A DNA stretch of 64,000 nucleotides from Lachnospiraceae bacterium (GCA_910575835.1 CAJTGB010000005.1:68413-132412); one strand, 5' to 3'; counted from the stretch's first letter, positions 8,436 through 16,796 are shown. The notes: generated by a model from the letters alone, not told the origin. Numbers and translations: made by a program.

Positions 8436-8475
8436 CAAAAGAAAAACCGTAAGGGCTGTCGTGCCTTTACGGTTT
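8436..8475 (-). terminator. Leader terminator upstream of the sigma-like gene
   Basis: On the minus strand AAACCGTAAAGG pairs with CCCTTACGGTTT (8444-8475) and is followed by TTCTTTT. It lies about 105 bp before the ATG at 8330, suggesting an attenuator. Confidence 0.65.
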
Positions 8476-8629
8476 ATAGATATATTAGTTCTTATATGTA
8501 GAGATTTGACTTCTACTTCTTGGATAAAAAGCCCCCTTGCACTGACAAGGATTTTTTTAACAGGCTGTCCACCCATCTCCGATATGATATATATAACTGG
8601 AAATTGCTATTTGCAGGCAATAAAAATCC

Positions 8630-8654
8630 CTCCAAACTTAAAACAGGTTTGGAG
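8630..8654 (-). other. Inverted repeat in the regulatory block
   Basis: CTCCAAAC (8630-8637) and GTTTGGAG (8647-8654) form an 8-bp perfect stem. On the minus strand it is followed by GGATTTTTATT, so it may act as a weak terminator. Confidence 0.5.
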
Positions 8655-8690
8655 AGTGCTTGTTAAGTCTTTCGGGCATAGCAATACCGC

Positions 8691-8720
8691 CCACCAAATC
8701 GCCGTTTTTTTATTTGGTGG
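8691..8720. other. Inverted repeat in the regulatory block
   Basis: A 9-bp perfect stem CCACCAAAT (8691-8699)/ATTTGGTGG (8712-8720) around a 12-nt loop with a run of T. It has no U-tract after the stem on either strand, so it is more likely a binding site or RNA structure than a terminator. Confidence 0.5.
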
Positions 8721-8742
8721 ACGTATCTGCATTTAATTAAGT

Positions 8743-8800
8743 AAAATGCAGAGCCGATAAACTGTGGTTTCATTCATTCCACACATTCATCGGCTCTGCA
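8743..8800 (-). terminator. Hairpin/terminator after the KTR gene
   Basis: A 12-bp perfect stem TGCAGAGCCGAT (8747-8758)/ATCGGCTCTGCA (8789-8800), with an inner TGTGG/CCACA pair. On the minus strand it is followed by TTTTAC. It begins 2 bp after the stop of the KTR gene. Confidence 0.65.
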
Positions 8801-8801
8801 T

Positions 8802-8972
8802 CTATGTGTCTGGCTCTGTGATGATAAATACTTGCATATTTTTTGCGTTAATTATCGTTTCCCGTTTACATTTTGGACAATAAAGCGGATAGTTTTTCAA
8901 AACAGTATCTTCCCTAAATTTGTTATGCGTCTTTTTTTTGCAAATCGGGCAATATATCCACTCGTATTTCAT
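8802..8972 (-). CDS. Cysteine-rich KTR-family small protein
   Basis: A 56-residue protein found by hand translation: starts MKYEWIYCPICKKKTHNKFR and continues with YCPKCKRETIIN. The two CPxC pairs and the KKKTHNK(F)R segment match the cysteine-rich KTR family of small mobile-element proteins, probably a zinc ribbon. Its ATG overlaps the stop of the ABC ATPase gene (ATGA), so it is the last gene of the RR-HK-permease-ATPase operon. Function unknown. Confidence 0.85.
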   Translation of the reverse strand: MKYEWIYCPICKKKTHNKFREDTVLKNYPLYCPKCKRETIINAKNMQVFIITEPDT

Positions 8973-9598
8973 ATTTGAAGCAACCTGCCTTTTTTTAACT
9001 TAAAAACGGTATCTGCTTGTTTTACAAGGTCGTTGGAGTGGGTAACAATAATTACGCATTTATTCATCTGATGGGCGCAATTTTTCAAAATCCCCGTAAT
9101 TTCTGCGGCAGTATCTTTGTCTAAATTTCCCGTTGGTTCATCCGCTAAAATAACAGGGGCATTCGATACCAGTGTACGGGCAATTGCCACACGCTGCTGC
9201 TGTCCTCCCGACAGTTTCATTACATTTCGTTTTGCTTCATCCTCCGTCAATCCAAGCTGCTTTAATATTGGCAGGGCGTCCTGTTTTGCGGTCAATTTTA
9301 CGTTTTCAATCGGAGTCATATAATCAATAAGATTGTAATTCTGGAATATGACAGAAACATGATTGCGCCTATGGGATTCAAGTCCCATCTCCGATATATC
9401 CCTGCCATTAAACATAATTTTTCCTTCCTGTGGAATATCAAGACCGCCTATCAATGATAACAGGGTCGTTTTCCCAGAACCAGATGCACCAAGTATCGCA
9501 TACATTTTTCCTGTTTCAAATTGAGTTGTGATATGTTCTAAGACCTTTGAGCCTTTTTCATATTGATATGTTACGTTTTCACATATTAGCGTTGTCAT
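8969..9598 (-). CDS. ABC transporter ATP-binding protein (MacB/LolD type)
   Basis: A 209-residue ATPase with Walker A GASGSGKTT (about residues 38-46), the Q-loop in IFQNYNLI, signature LSGGQQQR, Walker B VILADEPTGNLD and switch His in IIVTHSND. It resembles MacB/LolD-like ATPases that power FtsX-type permeases. It follows the permease gene by 12 bp with a GGAGGAG site. With the adjacent two-component system the complex probably exports or senses a membrane-active compound; the substrate cannot be read from sequence. Confidence 0.92.
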   Translation of the reverse strand: MTTLICENVTYQYEKGSKVLEHITTQFETGKMYAILGASGSGKTTLLSLIGGLDIPQEGKIMFNGRDISEMGLESHRRNHVSVIFQNYNLIDYMTPIENVKLTAKQDALPILKQLGLTEDEAKRNVMKLSGGQQQRVAIARTLVSNAPVILADEPTGNLDKDTAAEITGILKNCAHQMNKCVIIVTHSNDLVKQADTVFKLKKGRLLQI

Positions 9599-9610
9599 CT
9601 TTTTCTCCTC

Positions 9611-11044
9611 CTAACTCATGCGGGATAAAATTTCACGCGGCTTCAAACGCATGACCGCAATAGACGATATCATAACAGATACAATGATAATTACAAATCC
9701 AACAAGATATAACTGTAATAAATTTTCTATGCTTACAGAAACTTCAATATCCGTTTCCAAATAATCTGTATTTTCTGCACCGCTCAATTCTATATTGTCT
9801 ACACCTCCTAATGCTGTACTTTCAAACGATTCTATCACAATGTCATCTTGCTGCACGTCATTCGGTTCTTCTATTTTATTCTGTATATCCTGCTGTAAAA
9901 GCACATCGGCGATACGGTTTGAAACCATATTACTTGTAAAAAAGGAAATCCCAAAAGCAACGATTGCAATCAGCAATACTTCTGTCAGATATTGCCCTAT
10001 AATGTCTGTCTTTTTTATGCCAAGCGAGAGGAACACACCTGTTTCACGGACACGTGATTTTCCCCATAGAGTAAGAATAAGCGATAAGATTACAACGCTG
10101 ACAAGGATAGCCGCAATCAGCAGACCTATCACCAGTTTATCCATACTTTCCAGAGAGGAAGCCGTATTTTCATAAGTTTCATTTTCCGTATCAATCGTAA
10201 ATCCATCCTCTTTAAATCCAGGCGTCTTTTTCACTTTTTCGATAATTTCATCCATTTCTTCTGGGTCGTTTATGGTAATTGAAACTTCTGAAAATCCCTG
10301 GACAGCAGGGGTGTTCTCGATAAGAATTGCCGACGCTATATCTATAAACACCCGATTCTGTATTTTATTATAGCCCTCTATATTCTTGCCGATTTTTTCT
10401 GTTTCCATTGCTGTAAACAATCCAACGATTTCCAGCGTCATGCTGCGCCCATCCATAGACCTCGTTTTCAGCATATCGCCTATCCCTAAGCCATTTTTAT
10501 CAGCCAAATCTTTACAAATAATTGCTTTCCCCGTATCTTTTTCTGTAATATGCCTGCCTTCCGTTAGTTTGACAACGCCATTTGTAAACAAATTGTGTTC
10601 TTCGGAACGCCATAGACTTACCGTAGTCGTGCTATTCCCTAATTCTTCCTCCAAAGGAATTGTCCCCTTGAAAAAAGACAACTGTTCAAAATCCAATAAT
10701 GTTTCATCAAATGCATCGCAATATTTCACTCCTGCTATATCACGGATATTTTTCACCATATCAGAGGATAACTGCTCTGTGGAATACATGATATATCCAG
10801 TCCCTCCACTTTCATCCTCGTCCGATTCTTTATGCAGATAGGGGTTATTATCTGTGTAGTCCGTCCAGACATGAAAAGAACCGCCAAGGCTTTGACGCAG
10901 ATTTTGCTGTGCTTGTTTTGTAGCTTTCCCGATAGACAATCCCGACAAGACAAAGGTTGCCATAATAAGCAATATACAAAAAAGCACTATGCTTTTCCCT
11001 TTTTTTCGAGTAACATATAACATTGCCCGTTTTAAAAAATTCAT
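9611..11044 (-). CDS. FtsX-like ABC transporter permease
   Basis: A 477-residue permease of the MacB/FtsX class. One N-terminal membrane helix (IVLFCILLIMATFVLSGLSI) is followed by a large extracytoplasmic domain (residues 40-300), then three C-terminal helices (around 305-330, 355-375 and 440-462), ending MRLKPREILSRMS as in FtsX-domain proteins. The four-helix topology distinguishes it from ten-helix BceB. The ribosome site GGAGG precedes the ATG. It works with the ATPase encoded 12 bp downstream and is presumably induced by the two-component system encoded upstream. Confidence 0.9.
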   Translation of the reverse strand: MNFLKRAMLYVTRKKGKSIVLFCILLIMATFVLSGLSIGKATKQAQQNLRQSLGGSFHVWTDYTDNNPYLHKESDEDESGGTGYIMYSTEQLSSDMVKNIRDIAGVKYCDAFDETLLDFEQLSFFKGTIPLEEELGNSTTTVSLWRSEEHNLFTNGVVKLTEGRHITEKDTGKAIICKDLADKNGLGIGDMLKTRSMDGRSMTLEIVGLFTAMETEKIGKNIEGYNKIQNRVFIDIASAILIENTPAVQGFSEVSITINDPEEMDEIIEKVKKTPGFKEDGFTIDTENETYENTASSLESMDKLVIGLLIAAILVSVVILSLILTLWGKSRVRETGVFLSLGIKKTDIIGQYLTEVLLIAIVAFGISFFTSNMVSNRIADVLLQQDIQNKIEEPNDVQQDDIVIESFESTALGGVDNIELSGAENTDYLETDIEVSVSIENLLQLYLVGFVIIIVSVMISSIAVMRLKPREILSRMS

Positions 11045-11172
11045 TTTGATACCTCCGTTTTTTATTTTTTGAACACAATATTAAAATAACATTCCTATAT
11101 GGAACGTATATGGAATATCTGTGAAAAATAAACGGAAGAAAAAAATCCCCCGAAACATCGGAGGGTTTTTCA

Positions 11173-12294
11173 TCATAAATATATAGTAAAACACATTCTT
11201 TGCGGATTGTCTTTCGCTTGAAACGTATATGGAATAGAAAGTGCAGAAAAAATAGTGTCCACAATATACAAGCCTAAGCCATTTCCTCCTTGCTCTCTGC
11301 TTCTTGCATAATCAAGACGGTAAAATGGCTCAAACAACTGGGGGATTTCGGATTGCCGAACAGGGACACATTCATTTTCAACAACAAGATTTCTGCCATC
11401 CATAGAAACAGAAATCAGCTTCCCGCTTTCTGTATATGCAACTGCATTTGCAAGAATATTAGAAACTGCCTTTTCAAATAAGGAAATGGGTATACTGACT
11501 GTAAAATGCTGTGGCAGGCAGACAGAAAAATTTATCTCGTTTGCAACGGCAATCAGTTTATATGGCTCACAAAGGTTTGTGAGCAGTTCTGGCAAATTTA
11601 TTTCGGTCGGTTTTTCTTCATTTATGATATTCATTTTGGATGTTTCTAAAATTTCATGTATCATCTCGGAAAGCTGTTCTGTTATTTCTTTGCACTCTGG
11701 CAGATATACGTCATAGTCTTGATATTTTCCTACTCCAAGTATCATATTTTCAAGAATGGCGTTTAAAGCAGTAACAGGCGTTTTTAATTCGTGGGAAGCT
11801 GCACGCAAAAAATCTATTTTCAATTTCTCGCTTTCCTGCACATACTTTTTTTCTAATTCAAGATTATGGATTGCTTTCAGCAAACTCCTGTAAAGACTAT
11901 TGATATTTCCTGCCAAATCTTCAATTTCATCTCCCGAAGTAACAGAACATATCGCAGACTTATCCATTTTTGTCATGCGCTGCGCTGTTTCTGATAAGTG
12001 ACAAATATTTCGCGTCATGCTTCTGGAAAAAAGTGCAGCACAGACAATGGCAATCACGATACAACAGGAAACAGAAACAGGCAGGGCACGTTTTATCGTA
12101 AATGTTACAAACTGTGAGGCATCTACGTCCGTACTGACTAAAAATCCGTCCAGTTCCATTCCTTTCTCGCCAACAAGTCCTAAAGATATTTGTGGGGCAA
12201 GAACATACATGATGCCATGTGCAGTTATTACAATAAATATCAAGACACTCAATGTATATAAAAATGTCTTAGGAAATATTTTTATTCGTGCCAT
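11173..12294 (-). CDS. Membrane sensor histidine kinase
   Basis: A 373-residue kinase. Two membrane helices (about 10-33 and 70-90) flank a short extracytoplasmic loop of roughly 35 residues; HAMP follows, then the HisKA box RAASHELKTPV (His near 168) and the HATPase motifs N (ILANAV), G1 (EPFYRLDYARSREQGGNGLGLYI). The ATG at 12294 is used because GAGGTGG lies 6 bp upstream, inside the end of the regulator gene. It pairs with the OmpR-type regulator encoded upstream and is presumably the input for the ABC genes downstream. Confidence 0.92.
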   Translation of the reverse strand: MARIKIFPKTFLYTLSVLIFIVITAHGIMYVLAPQISLGLVGEKGMELDGFLVSTDVDASQFVTFTIKRALPVSVSCCIVIAIVCAALFSRSMTRNICHLSETAQRMTKMDKSAICSVTSGDEIEDLAGNINSLYRSLLKAIHNLELEKKYVQESEKLKIDFLRAASHELKTPVTALNAILENMILGVGKYQDYDVYLPECKEITEQLSEMIHEILETSKMNIINEEKPTEINLPELLTNLCEPYKLIAVANEINFSVCLPQHFTVSIPISLFEKAVSNILANAVAYTESGKLISVSMDGRNLVVENECVPVRQSEIPQLFEPFYRLDYARSREQGGNGLGLYIVDTIFSALSIPYTFQAKDNPQRMCFTIYL

Positions 12295-12295
12295 A

Positions 12296-12958
12296 TTAGT
12301 CCACCTCATATTTATATCCAATTCCTTTTACAGTAACAATGCAGTCAAGATGCAGTTTTTTTCGCAGGTTTTTTATATAAGTATCTACTGTCCTGTCAAT
12401 AATAGGATGGCTGTCGCCCCATAAATCGTCAAGTATCTGGGAACGGGTCAGAACCAGTCCTTTATGCTCCACAAACAATTTCAGCAAGTCAATCTCTTTT
12501 GGAGTAACGTCGATTTTTCCATTGTCATCTTTTGCTGTATAACCTAAAAAATCTACAATTACATTTCCAAATTCGATTGTATCTGGCAAAATCCCCTTTC
12601 CGCTTCTTCTTAAAAGTGCAGTAATGCGCCGCCCTAACAAAATCATGGAAAAGGGTTTTACGATATAGTCATCTGCCTGTCCGTCAAAGCTGGAAACTTG
12701 TGTATATTCGTCCCCTATTGCTGTTAGCATAAGTATCGGGACAGAACTTTTTTCTCTGATTTCATGCAAAACAGAAAGTCCCGATATTTTTGGAAGCATA
12801 ATGTCAAGTACAATTAAGTCAATCCTGCTATTGCTAAAACATTGCAGCGCAGATTCCCCGTCATATGCAGGAATTAATTTGTGTCCCGCTAATTTCAAAT
12901 ACTCGCAAATCGCTTCATTTGTTTTTCGGTCATCTTCAACAATAAGTAATGTCGCCAT
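12296..12958 (-). CDS. OmpR/PhoB-family response regulator
   Basis: A 220-residue regulator. The receiver domain has VEDDRK, the phospho-acceptor in LIVLDIMLP and the conserved Lys in YIVKPFS. The C-terminal winged helix includes VTPKEIDLLKLFVEH and DRTVDTYIKNLRKKL. The ATG at 12958 is preceded by AGAGGTGATTAAT. It is the first gene of the five-gene cargo operon, behind the promoter at 13050-13078. Confidence 0.93.
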   Translation of the reverse strand: MATLLIVEDDRKTNEAICEYLKLAGHKLIPAYDGESALQCFSNSRIDLIVLDIMLPKISGLSVLHEIREKSSVPILMLTAIGDEYTQVSSFDGQADDYIVKPFSMILLGRRITALLRRSGKGILPDTIEFGNVIVDFLGYTAKDDNGKIDVTPKEIDLLKLFVEHKGLVLTRSQILDDLWGDSHPIIDRTVDTYIKNLRKKLHLDCIVTVKGIGYKYEVD

Positions 12959-13049
12959 ATTAATCACCTCTTTTTTCAGTTTAACACTCCAATATGGAGC
13001 GAATGTGAAATTTTAGAAAGAACATCCATTTATGTGCTAACTTACATCT

Positions 13050-13078
13050 ATTATAACCGCTTATATAAATAGCAACAA
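13050..13078 (-). promoter_or_regulatory. Sigma-A promoter of the two-component/ABC operon
   Basis: On the minus strand TTGTTG (13073-13078) and TATAAT (13050-13055) are separated by 17 bp, about 92 bp upstream of the regulator ATG. Confidence 0.6.
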
Positions 13079-13112
13079 TTATGTAAATAGGATTTTTCCT
13101 CTCTTGTAATAG

Positions 13113-13125
13113 GAGATAAAATCTC
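13113..13125. promoter_or_regulatory. Palindrome between divergent regulators
   Basis: GAGAT AAA ATCTC, with a further AGAGATT at 13134-13140, in the 257-bp gap between the response-regulator gene and the XRE gene. It is a plausible operator for the XRE protein, though not proven. Confidence 0.35.
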
Positions 13126-13215
13126 TTATAACCAGAGATTTCACATCGTTTCATAGGATACTACACCTCTGTAAAATATAAGGGTAAAAATTTTCAGAGT
13201 ACAGGTGGTGAACGA

Positions 13216-13575
13216 ATGGACAAAAGAAACAACGATTTTGACTTTGATTTCAGACCGTTAGGACTGGCAATCAAAAAAGCCCGTAAAGCTCAAGGCGTGA
13301 CCAGAGAACAGCTTGCGGAGATTATTGATTATAATCCCAGACATCTTCAAGCTGTTGAAAATGAGGGGCAGTATCCAAGCATAGAGCTATTCCTTCAACT
13401 TATCACAATGTTTGATGTATCAGTTGACGAACATATACATACTGAGGAAAAAGCAAAGAAAAGTTCTATCCGAAGACGTTTGGATGCTATGCTTGACCGA
13501 CTGGATGACAAAGAACTGTCCGTTGTTGAAGCAACTGTAAACGGGCTATGTAAAGCAAAAGAGCCAGAGGATTGA
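13216..13575 (+). CDS. XRE-family helix-turn-helix regulator
   Basis: A 119-residue protein with an N-terminal Cro/C1-type helix-turn-helix (LAIKKARKAQGVTREQLAEI...NPRHLQAVENEGQYPSIELFLQLI) and a charged C-terminal helix. It is the only plus-strand gene within the ICE. The start follows GGTGGTG. It lies divergent from the two-component operon and convergent with the CHAP gene, and is a candidate repressor of ICE or cargo genes, as for similar regulators in related elements. Confidence 0.88.
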   Translation: MDKRNNDFDFDFRPLGLAIKKARKAQGVTREQLAEIIDYNPRHLQAVENEGQYPSIELFLQLITMFDVSVDEHIHTEEKAKKSSIRRRLDAMLDRLDDKELSVVEATVNGLCKAKEPED

Positions 13576-13590
13576 CCTCTGGTTTCCTTT
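13564..13590 (+). terminator. Terminator overlapping the XRE stop codon
   Basis: CCAGAGG attga CCTCTGG followed by TTTCCTTTT. The stem spans the last codons of the XRE gene. Confidence 0.65.
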
Positions 13591-13602
13591 TGCTCCGCCC
13601 AA

Positions 13603-15420
13603 CTAATAGTTTGGGCATCCGTAGCCGTATATTGAGCCGCTCCCGACTGGATAGCTCTGCTGTTTGCAGGCATCCCCAGAGTTACCCTCCACGGTATAAA
13701 CCGTTCCATTCTCGCATTTCTCCACGATTCCCACATGGTCGATTGAGCCGTCGCTCCCCCAATCAAAGAAAATAAGGTCGCCTGCCTGCGGCTCATAGTT
13801 TTTGTCCTTCCACTGTCCTTTGCCCTTGAACCAGTTCACGCCGTCCGAGCAGAGGGAGAATTTCGGCACAATTCCGCTTTCCAGATAGCCGCACTGGTCG
13901 GCGCACCACGACACAAAACATGCACACCATTCCACACGCCCGCCAAAGCCGTACCAGCTCCAATAAGGCTGACCTCCCTCGTTGCCAAGCTGCGTCAGAG
14001 CCACTTCTACGATGGCTTGATTGCCACCGCTTGTAAACGCCCGCCCGTATGGGTAGTAGCGTAACACATGGGCGGGGTACTGCGTGTCGCCGTACTTCTC
14101 CCAACCGAGCCGCTGTGCCTGCATTGCGGAAAATTCCACCGCATTTGCATAGGAATAGCCGCCGTAGTTGGTCTTTGCCCATGAGATATACCCGTTCCCA
14201 AAGTTGTAGCCCTGCAGGGCGAGCTTGATGCGCTCCATGTCAATCGGGTTCTCCACCTCGGCTGAAACAAGTGCAGCTTTCAGTTCCTGCACGCCGCACT
14301 CGATGGAATATTCGGGGTCTTTAATACCATTCGGCTCATGGGGGTATTTCTTGTTGAAACTCCCCTCCGCCGCCTGCATCGGGTCGCTGCCTTTGCCGCC
14401 AGATTCCTGCATCATCACCGCCTTTATCAGCTCCACATATTCGGGGATTCCGTACTGCTTCGCATACTTCTGTATCAGCGGCGTGTAGGCTTCCACTTCC
14501 GCACTGACAGGGGTATAGGAAGTGCTGTCGCTGCCGCCCCCGAACAGGGAAACGGCGCACCCAAGCAGGACGACGATAATGATTATCACAATGGCAATCC
14601 AGCCGCCCGCGATAAGGGCAGAAATCAACGCTTTTGTCCCCGCTATGATTGCCTTGACCGCCGCAATGGTAGCCTTGACCGTGGCTTTCGTCGCTTCGGC
14701 TGTCGCTTTTGCGGTGACTTTTGCCGTCTGCGCCGCTTTCTGGGCGGCTTTGGCAGATGCTTTCGCCGTTTTCTGTGCCGCCTTTGCGGTCTGCTCGGTG
14801 GTCTTAATCGCTGTCTTGGATGTCGCCTTTGCGGTTTTCACGCCTTTTTCCGTCGCCTTGACTGTGCCTTTGGCTGTGGTCTTGACGGTTTTTTCCGCAT
14901 TTCTGGCGGTTGTCTTTATCGTCCGCTTTCCCTGCTGTCTGGTCTTTATCAGCGAGTTTGCCGCCGTCTGGGGCGTTTCGGTCTTGGCAGGAGCAGCGGA
15001 AACAGCGGGACGGCTTGCAGTCCCTTGTATTTCCTGCAAGCCGTCCTGTCCCATTGTACGCATGGCGTTTTGTTCTGCCTTATTCCGCATTGTTTTCTGC
15101 TCTGCGGCTTTCTTCGCCCGCTTTGCCTTAAAATCGGCAATTTTATCCTTTGCCTTACCGATATTTTCTTTGGTAATCTGGGTGTTTTTCTGCCCCTGCT
15201 TATTAAATTGGTGGATGCCCTCGTCCCTGATACGCCCCGAAGCATGGGAAACCTTGTCGGCGGCATATTCCGTGGGGGAATTTTCCTCTGCATAATATCC
15301 CTGCTCCGCCTTGTCCTTTGTCTTTGCGTAAGCGGATTTCATGCGTTCCCCTGCAACAGCCGCCTTATCAAGCGTCTTAATCGTGCCTCTGACCGCATCT
15401 CTGGTCTTTATATCAGCCAT
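13603..15420 (-). CDS. Conjugation cell-wall hydrolase (lysozyme-like plus CHAP)
   Basis: A 605-residue, VirB1/Orf14-like protein that opens peptidoglycan for the transfer channel. The N-terminal 260 residues are basic and low-complexity with many KT/KA repeats and end in a membrane helix (IAIVIIIIVVLLGCAVSLF, about 275-293). A lysozyme/Slt-like domain follows (YGIPEYVELIKAVMMQESGG, catalytic Glu, to about 450), then a CHAP amidase domain with catalytic Cys in VEWCACFVSWC and His in GSIDHVGIVE. The start has AAAGGAGG. First gene at the 3' end of the transfer operon, 38 bp downstream of the sortase gene. Confidence 0.9.
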   Translation of the reverse strand: MADIKTRDAVRGTIKTLDKAAVAGERMKSAYAKTKDKAEQGYYAEENSPTEYAADKVSHASGRIRDEGIHQFNKQGQKNTQITKENIGKAKDKIADFKAKRAKKAAEQKTMRNKAEQNAMRTMGQDGLQEIQGTASRPAVSAAPAKTETPQTAANSLIKTRQQGKRTIKTTARNAEKTVKTTAKGTVKATEKGVKTAKATSKTAIKTTEQTAKAAQKTAKASAKAAQKAAQTAKVTAKATAEATKATVKATIAAVKAIIAGTKALISALIAGGWIAIVIIIIVVLLGCAVSLFGGGSDSTSYTPVSAEVEAYTPLIQKYAKQYGIPEYVELIKAVMMQESGGKGSDPMQAAEGSFNKKYPHEPNGIKDPEYSIECGVQELKAALVSAEVENPIDMERIKLALQGYNFGNGYISWAKTNYGGYSYANAVEFSAMQAQRLGWEKYGDTQYPAHVLRYYPYGRAFTSGGNQAIVEVALTQLGNEGGQPYWSWYGFGGRVEWCACFVSWCADQCGYLESGIVPKFSLCSDGVNWFKGKGQWKDKNYEPQAGDLIFFDWGSDGSIDHVGIVEKCENGTVYTVEGNSGDACKQQSYPVGSGSIYGYGCPNY

Positions 15421-15458
15421 AAAATCCGACCTCCTTTCCCAGAAGATTTGCGGTCATG

Positions 15459-16244
15459 TCAATTTACCTTTTTTGCCACGACGACAAGCCTGCCGTTCTG
15501 TGCCGAGTATTCGCAGGTGGAGAGGGTAATGAGCCTGTCGCCGTATTGGGCTGTCACACCCGTATCATACAAGGCAAGCTCCTTACACTTCCCGACATAG
15601 GCGTCAAACTCTTTTTCATTCTCCGCATTGACAAAATCATAGTAGCGGTAGCCCTCCGAGCTGTATGCCACGGTCTTAAAAACGGCGATGATTTCATACG
15701 CTGCCTGCTCCGTGAGCGTGTCAAACTGGACGGTCTTATGCTTCTCATAAAAGCTCTTGGATTTGTAATCTTCCAACGCCCCGAACATCCTGCCGCCTTT
15801 GATGTGGTGTCCGTAAATAACCAGATTGTCGCTTGTGGGGATGTCGCAGTCCTCTTGGATATACGGCACTCCCAAATCGCTGTATTCCTTTTCAAAGCTG
15901 TGCTTCAGATAGAAATTCGGATTGTTTTTACTCTGCATGACGGGGTAGTTGATGCCTGTTCCGTCAATGGCAATCCACCCGACCATATCCTCATTCTGCA
16001 AATACAGCTCTTTGTATTTCGCAAGAATGTCCTCGCCCTCGCTGACGGGCATATCCTTATCTCTGGGCGGTTCTTCCTCTGGCTCGGCGTTCTCCACAAC
16101 CTCGGCAATCTCCGCAAAGGCTTCCGTCTGCTCGTCTATCTGCTGGTAATGGCTGTAAATCTTAAAGCCGCAAAAAACCGCCGCTCCCAAAAGGGTAACA
16201 GCGGCGGCGGTACAGAGAATACATTTATAGTTTTTCAGATTCAT
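15459..16244 (-). CDS. srtB: Class B sortase
   Basis: A 261-residue transpeptidase with an N-terminal signal/membrane helix (residues 8-28). Catalytic residues are visible: His in IYGHHIKGG, Cys in LSTCEY and Arg near GRLVVV. Lys-Asn ends the chain two residues after the fold, as in class B enzymes. It would attach surface proteins to peptidoglycan. The same ICE encodes an adhesin (41316-45464) with a TPKTG motif that matches the (S/P)PxTG-like sites of clostridial class B sortases, so the two probably work together. It is located between the CHAP gene and the DUF6075-like gene. Confidence 0.9.
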   Translation of the reverse strand: MNLKNYKCILCTAAAVTLLGAAVFCGFKIYSHYQQIDEQTEAFAEIAEVVENAEPEEEPPRDKDMPVSEGEDILAKYKELYLQNEDMVGWIAIDGTGINYPVMQSKNNPNFYLKHSFEKEYSDLGVPYIQEDCDIPTSDNLVIYGHHIKGGRMFGALEDYKSKSFYEKHKTVQFDTLTEQAAYEIIAVFKTVAYSSEGYRYYDFVNAENEKEFDAYVGKCKELALYDTGVTAQYGDRLITLSTCEYSAQNGRLVVVAKKVN

Positions 16245-16264
16245 AGGCTATTCCTTTCCTTAAT

Positions 16265-16364
16265 TCTGCCCTGCTTTCTGGGCATAGGGGTATGCCCGCA
16301 GGGTGTTTCTTTGTTCTTGCCCTGCTTTTGGGCATAGACGTATGCCCGCAGGGTAATTCCTTGA
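16265..16364. repeat. Two tandem structured repeats
   Basis: Two copies, about 54 bp apart, of CCCTGC - GGGCATA - TATGCCC - GCAGGG (first 16269-16304, second 16319-16354). Each can fold into nested stems (outer CCCTGC/GCAGGG, inner GGGCATA/TATGCCC). They lie between the DUF6075-like gene and the sortase gene in an otherwise tightly packed operon. They may be an RNA processing or attenuation site; a weak open frame over them is not considered a gene. Confidence 0.7.
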
Positions 16365-16377
16365 CATTTATTTTCAG

Positions 16378-16782
16378 TTACCGTGTATGCTCCGCCTGCT
16401 TCTTGGGCGTGGGTAAGTCCCTGCAATATTCGGGATACCGTGCCTTGATGCCCTCCATGAAATACGGGGCGAACTCGCAGCAGAACAATTCTTCTGGCGT
16501 AAACAGTTTCTCACGCCCCTCCTCGGCGTAACCGTTCCAGAGGTTAAAAGCAAGGTGGCAGACCTTGACCGTGCCGCTTGTCTGCCATCCGCCGTGCATC
16601 CCCTCTGGCTTGATGCAGTCCGTCTTAAAATCGAACATGGCGTTGATGTTCTGCCTTGTTTCCCCCGCAATCCCCATCACATAGAAAAACGCCCTGTGGT
16701 AGCAGTCGTTTACCCTGCATTTCATCATGCTTTCCAGAAAAAAATCACGGTGGGCTGCGTTGCGGAATCTTATCTCTGACAT
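16378..16782 (-). CDS. DUF6075-like conserved ICE protein
   Basis: A 134-residue soluble protein beginning MSEIRFRNAAHRDFFLESM, with Cys residues and an aromatic-rich middle (HLAFNLWNGY) and ending in a charged tail. I associate it with the DUF6075 family found beside virB4 in Firmicutes elements; this name is from memory and not checked. The start at 16782 has AAAGGAGG. It begins 15 bp after the virB4 stop. Function unknown. Confidence 0.6.
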   Translation of the reverse strand: MSEIRFRNAAHRDFFLESMMKCRVNDCYHRAFFYVMGIAGETRQNINAMFDFKTDCIKPEGMHGGWQTSGTVKVCHLAFNLWNGYAEEGREKLFTPEELFCCEFAPYFMEGIKARYPEYCRDLPTPKKQAEHTR

Positions 16783-16796
16783 AAAAATCCCTCCTT

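Noticed and set aside
8337-8576. 79-codon frame upstream of the sigma-like gene
   Set aside because: It spans a clear terminator hairpin and lacks a ribosome site.
14338-15600. 420-codon open frame on the plus strand
   Set aside because: It is antisense to the lysozyme/CHAP gene; the frame stays open because of the repetitive GC-rich Ala/Lys/Thr coding region and has no ribosome site or recognisable domain.
15456-16337. 293-codon plus-strand frame
   Set aside because: Antisense to the class B sortase gene, whose catalytic motifs are clear.
16241-16426. 61-codon frame over the tandem hairpins
   Set aside because: Explained by the structured repeat; no ribosome site and repetitive translation.
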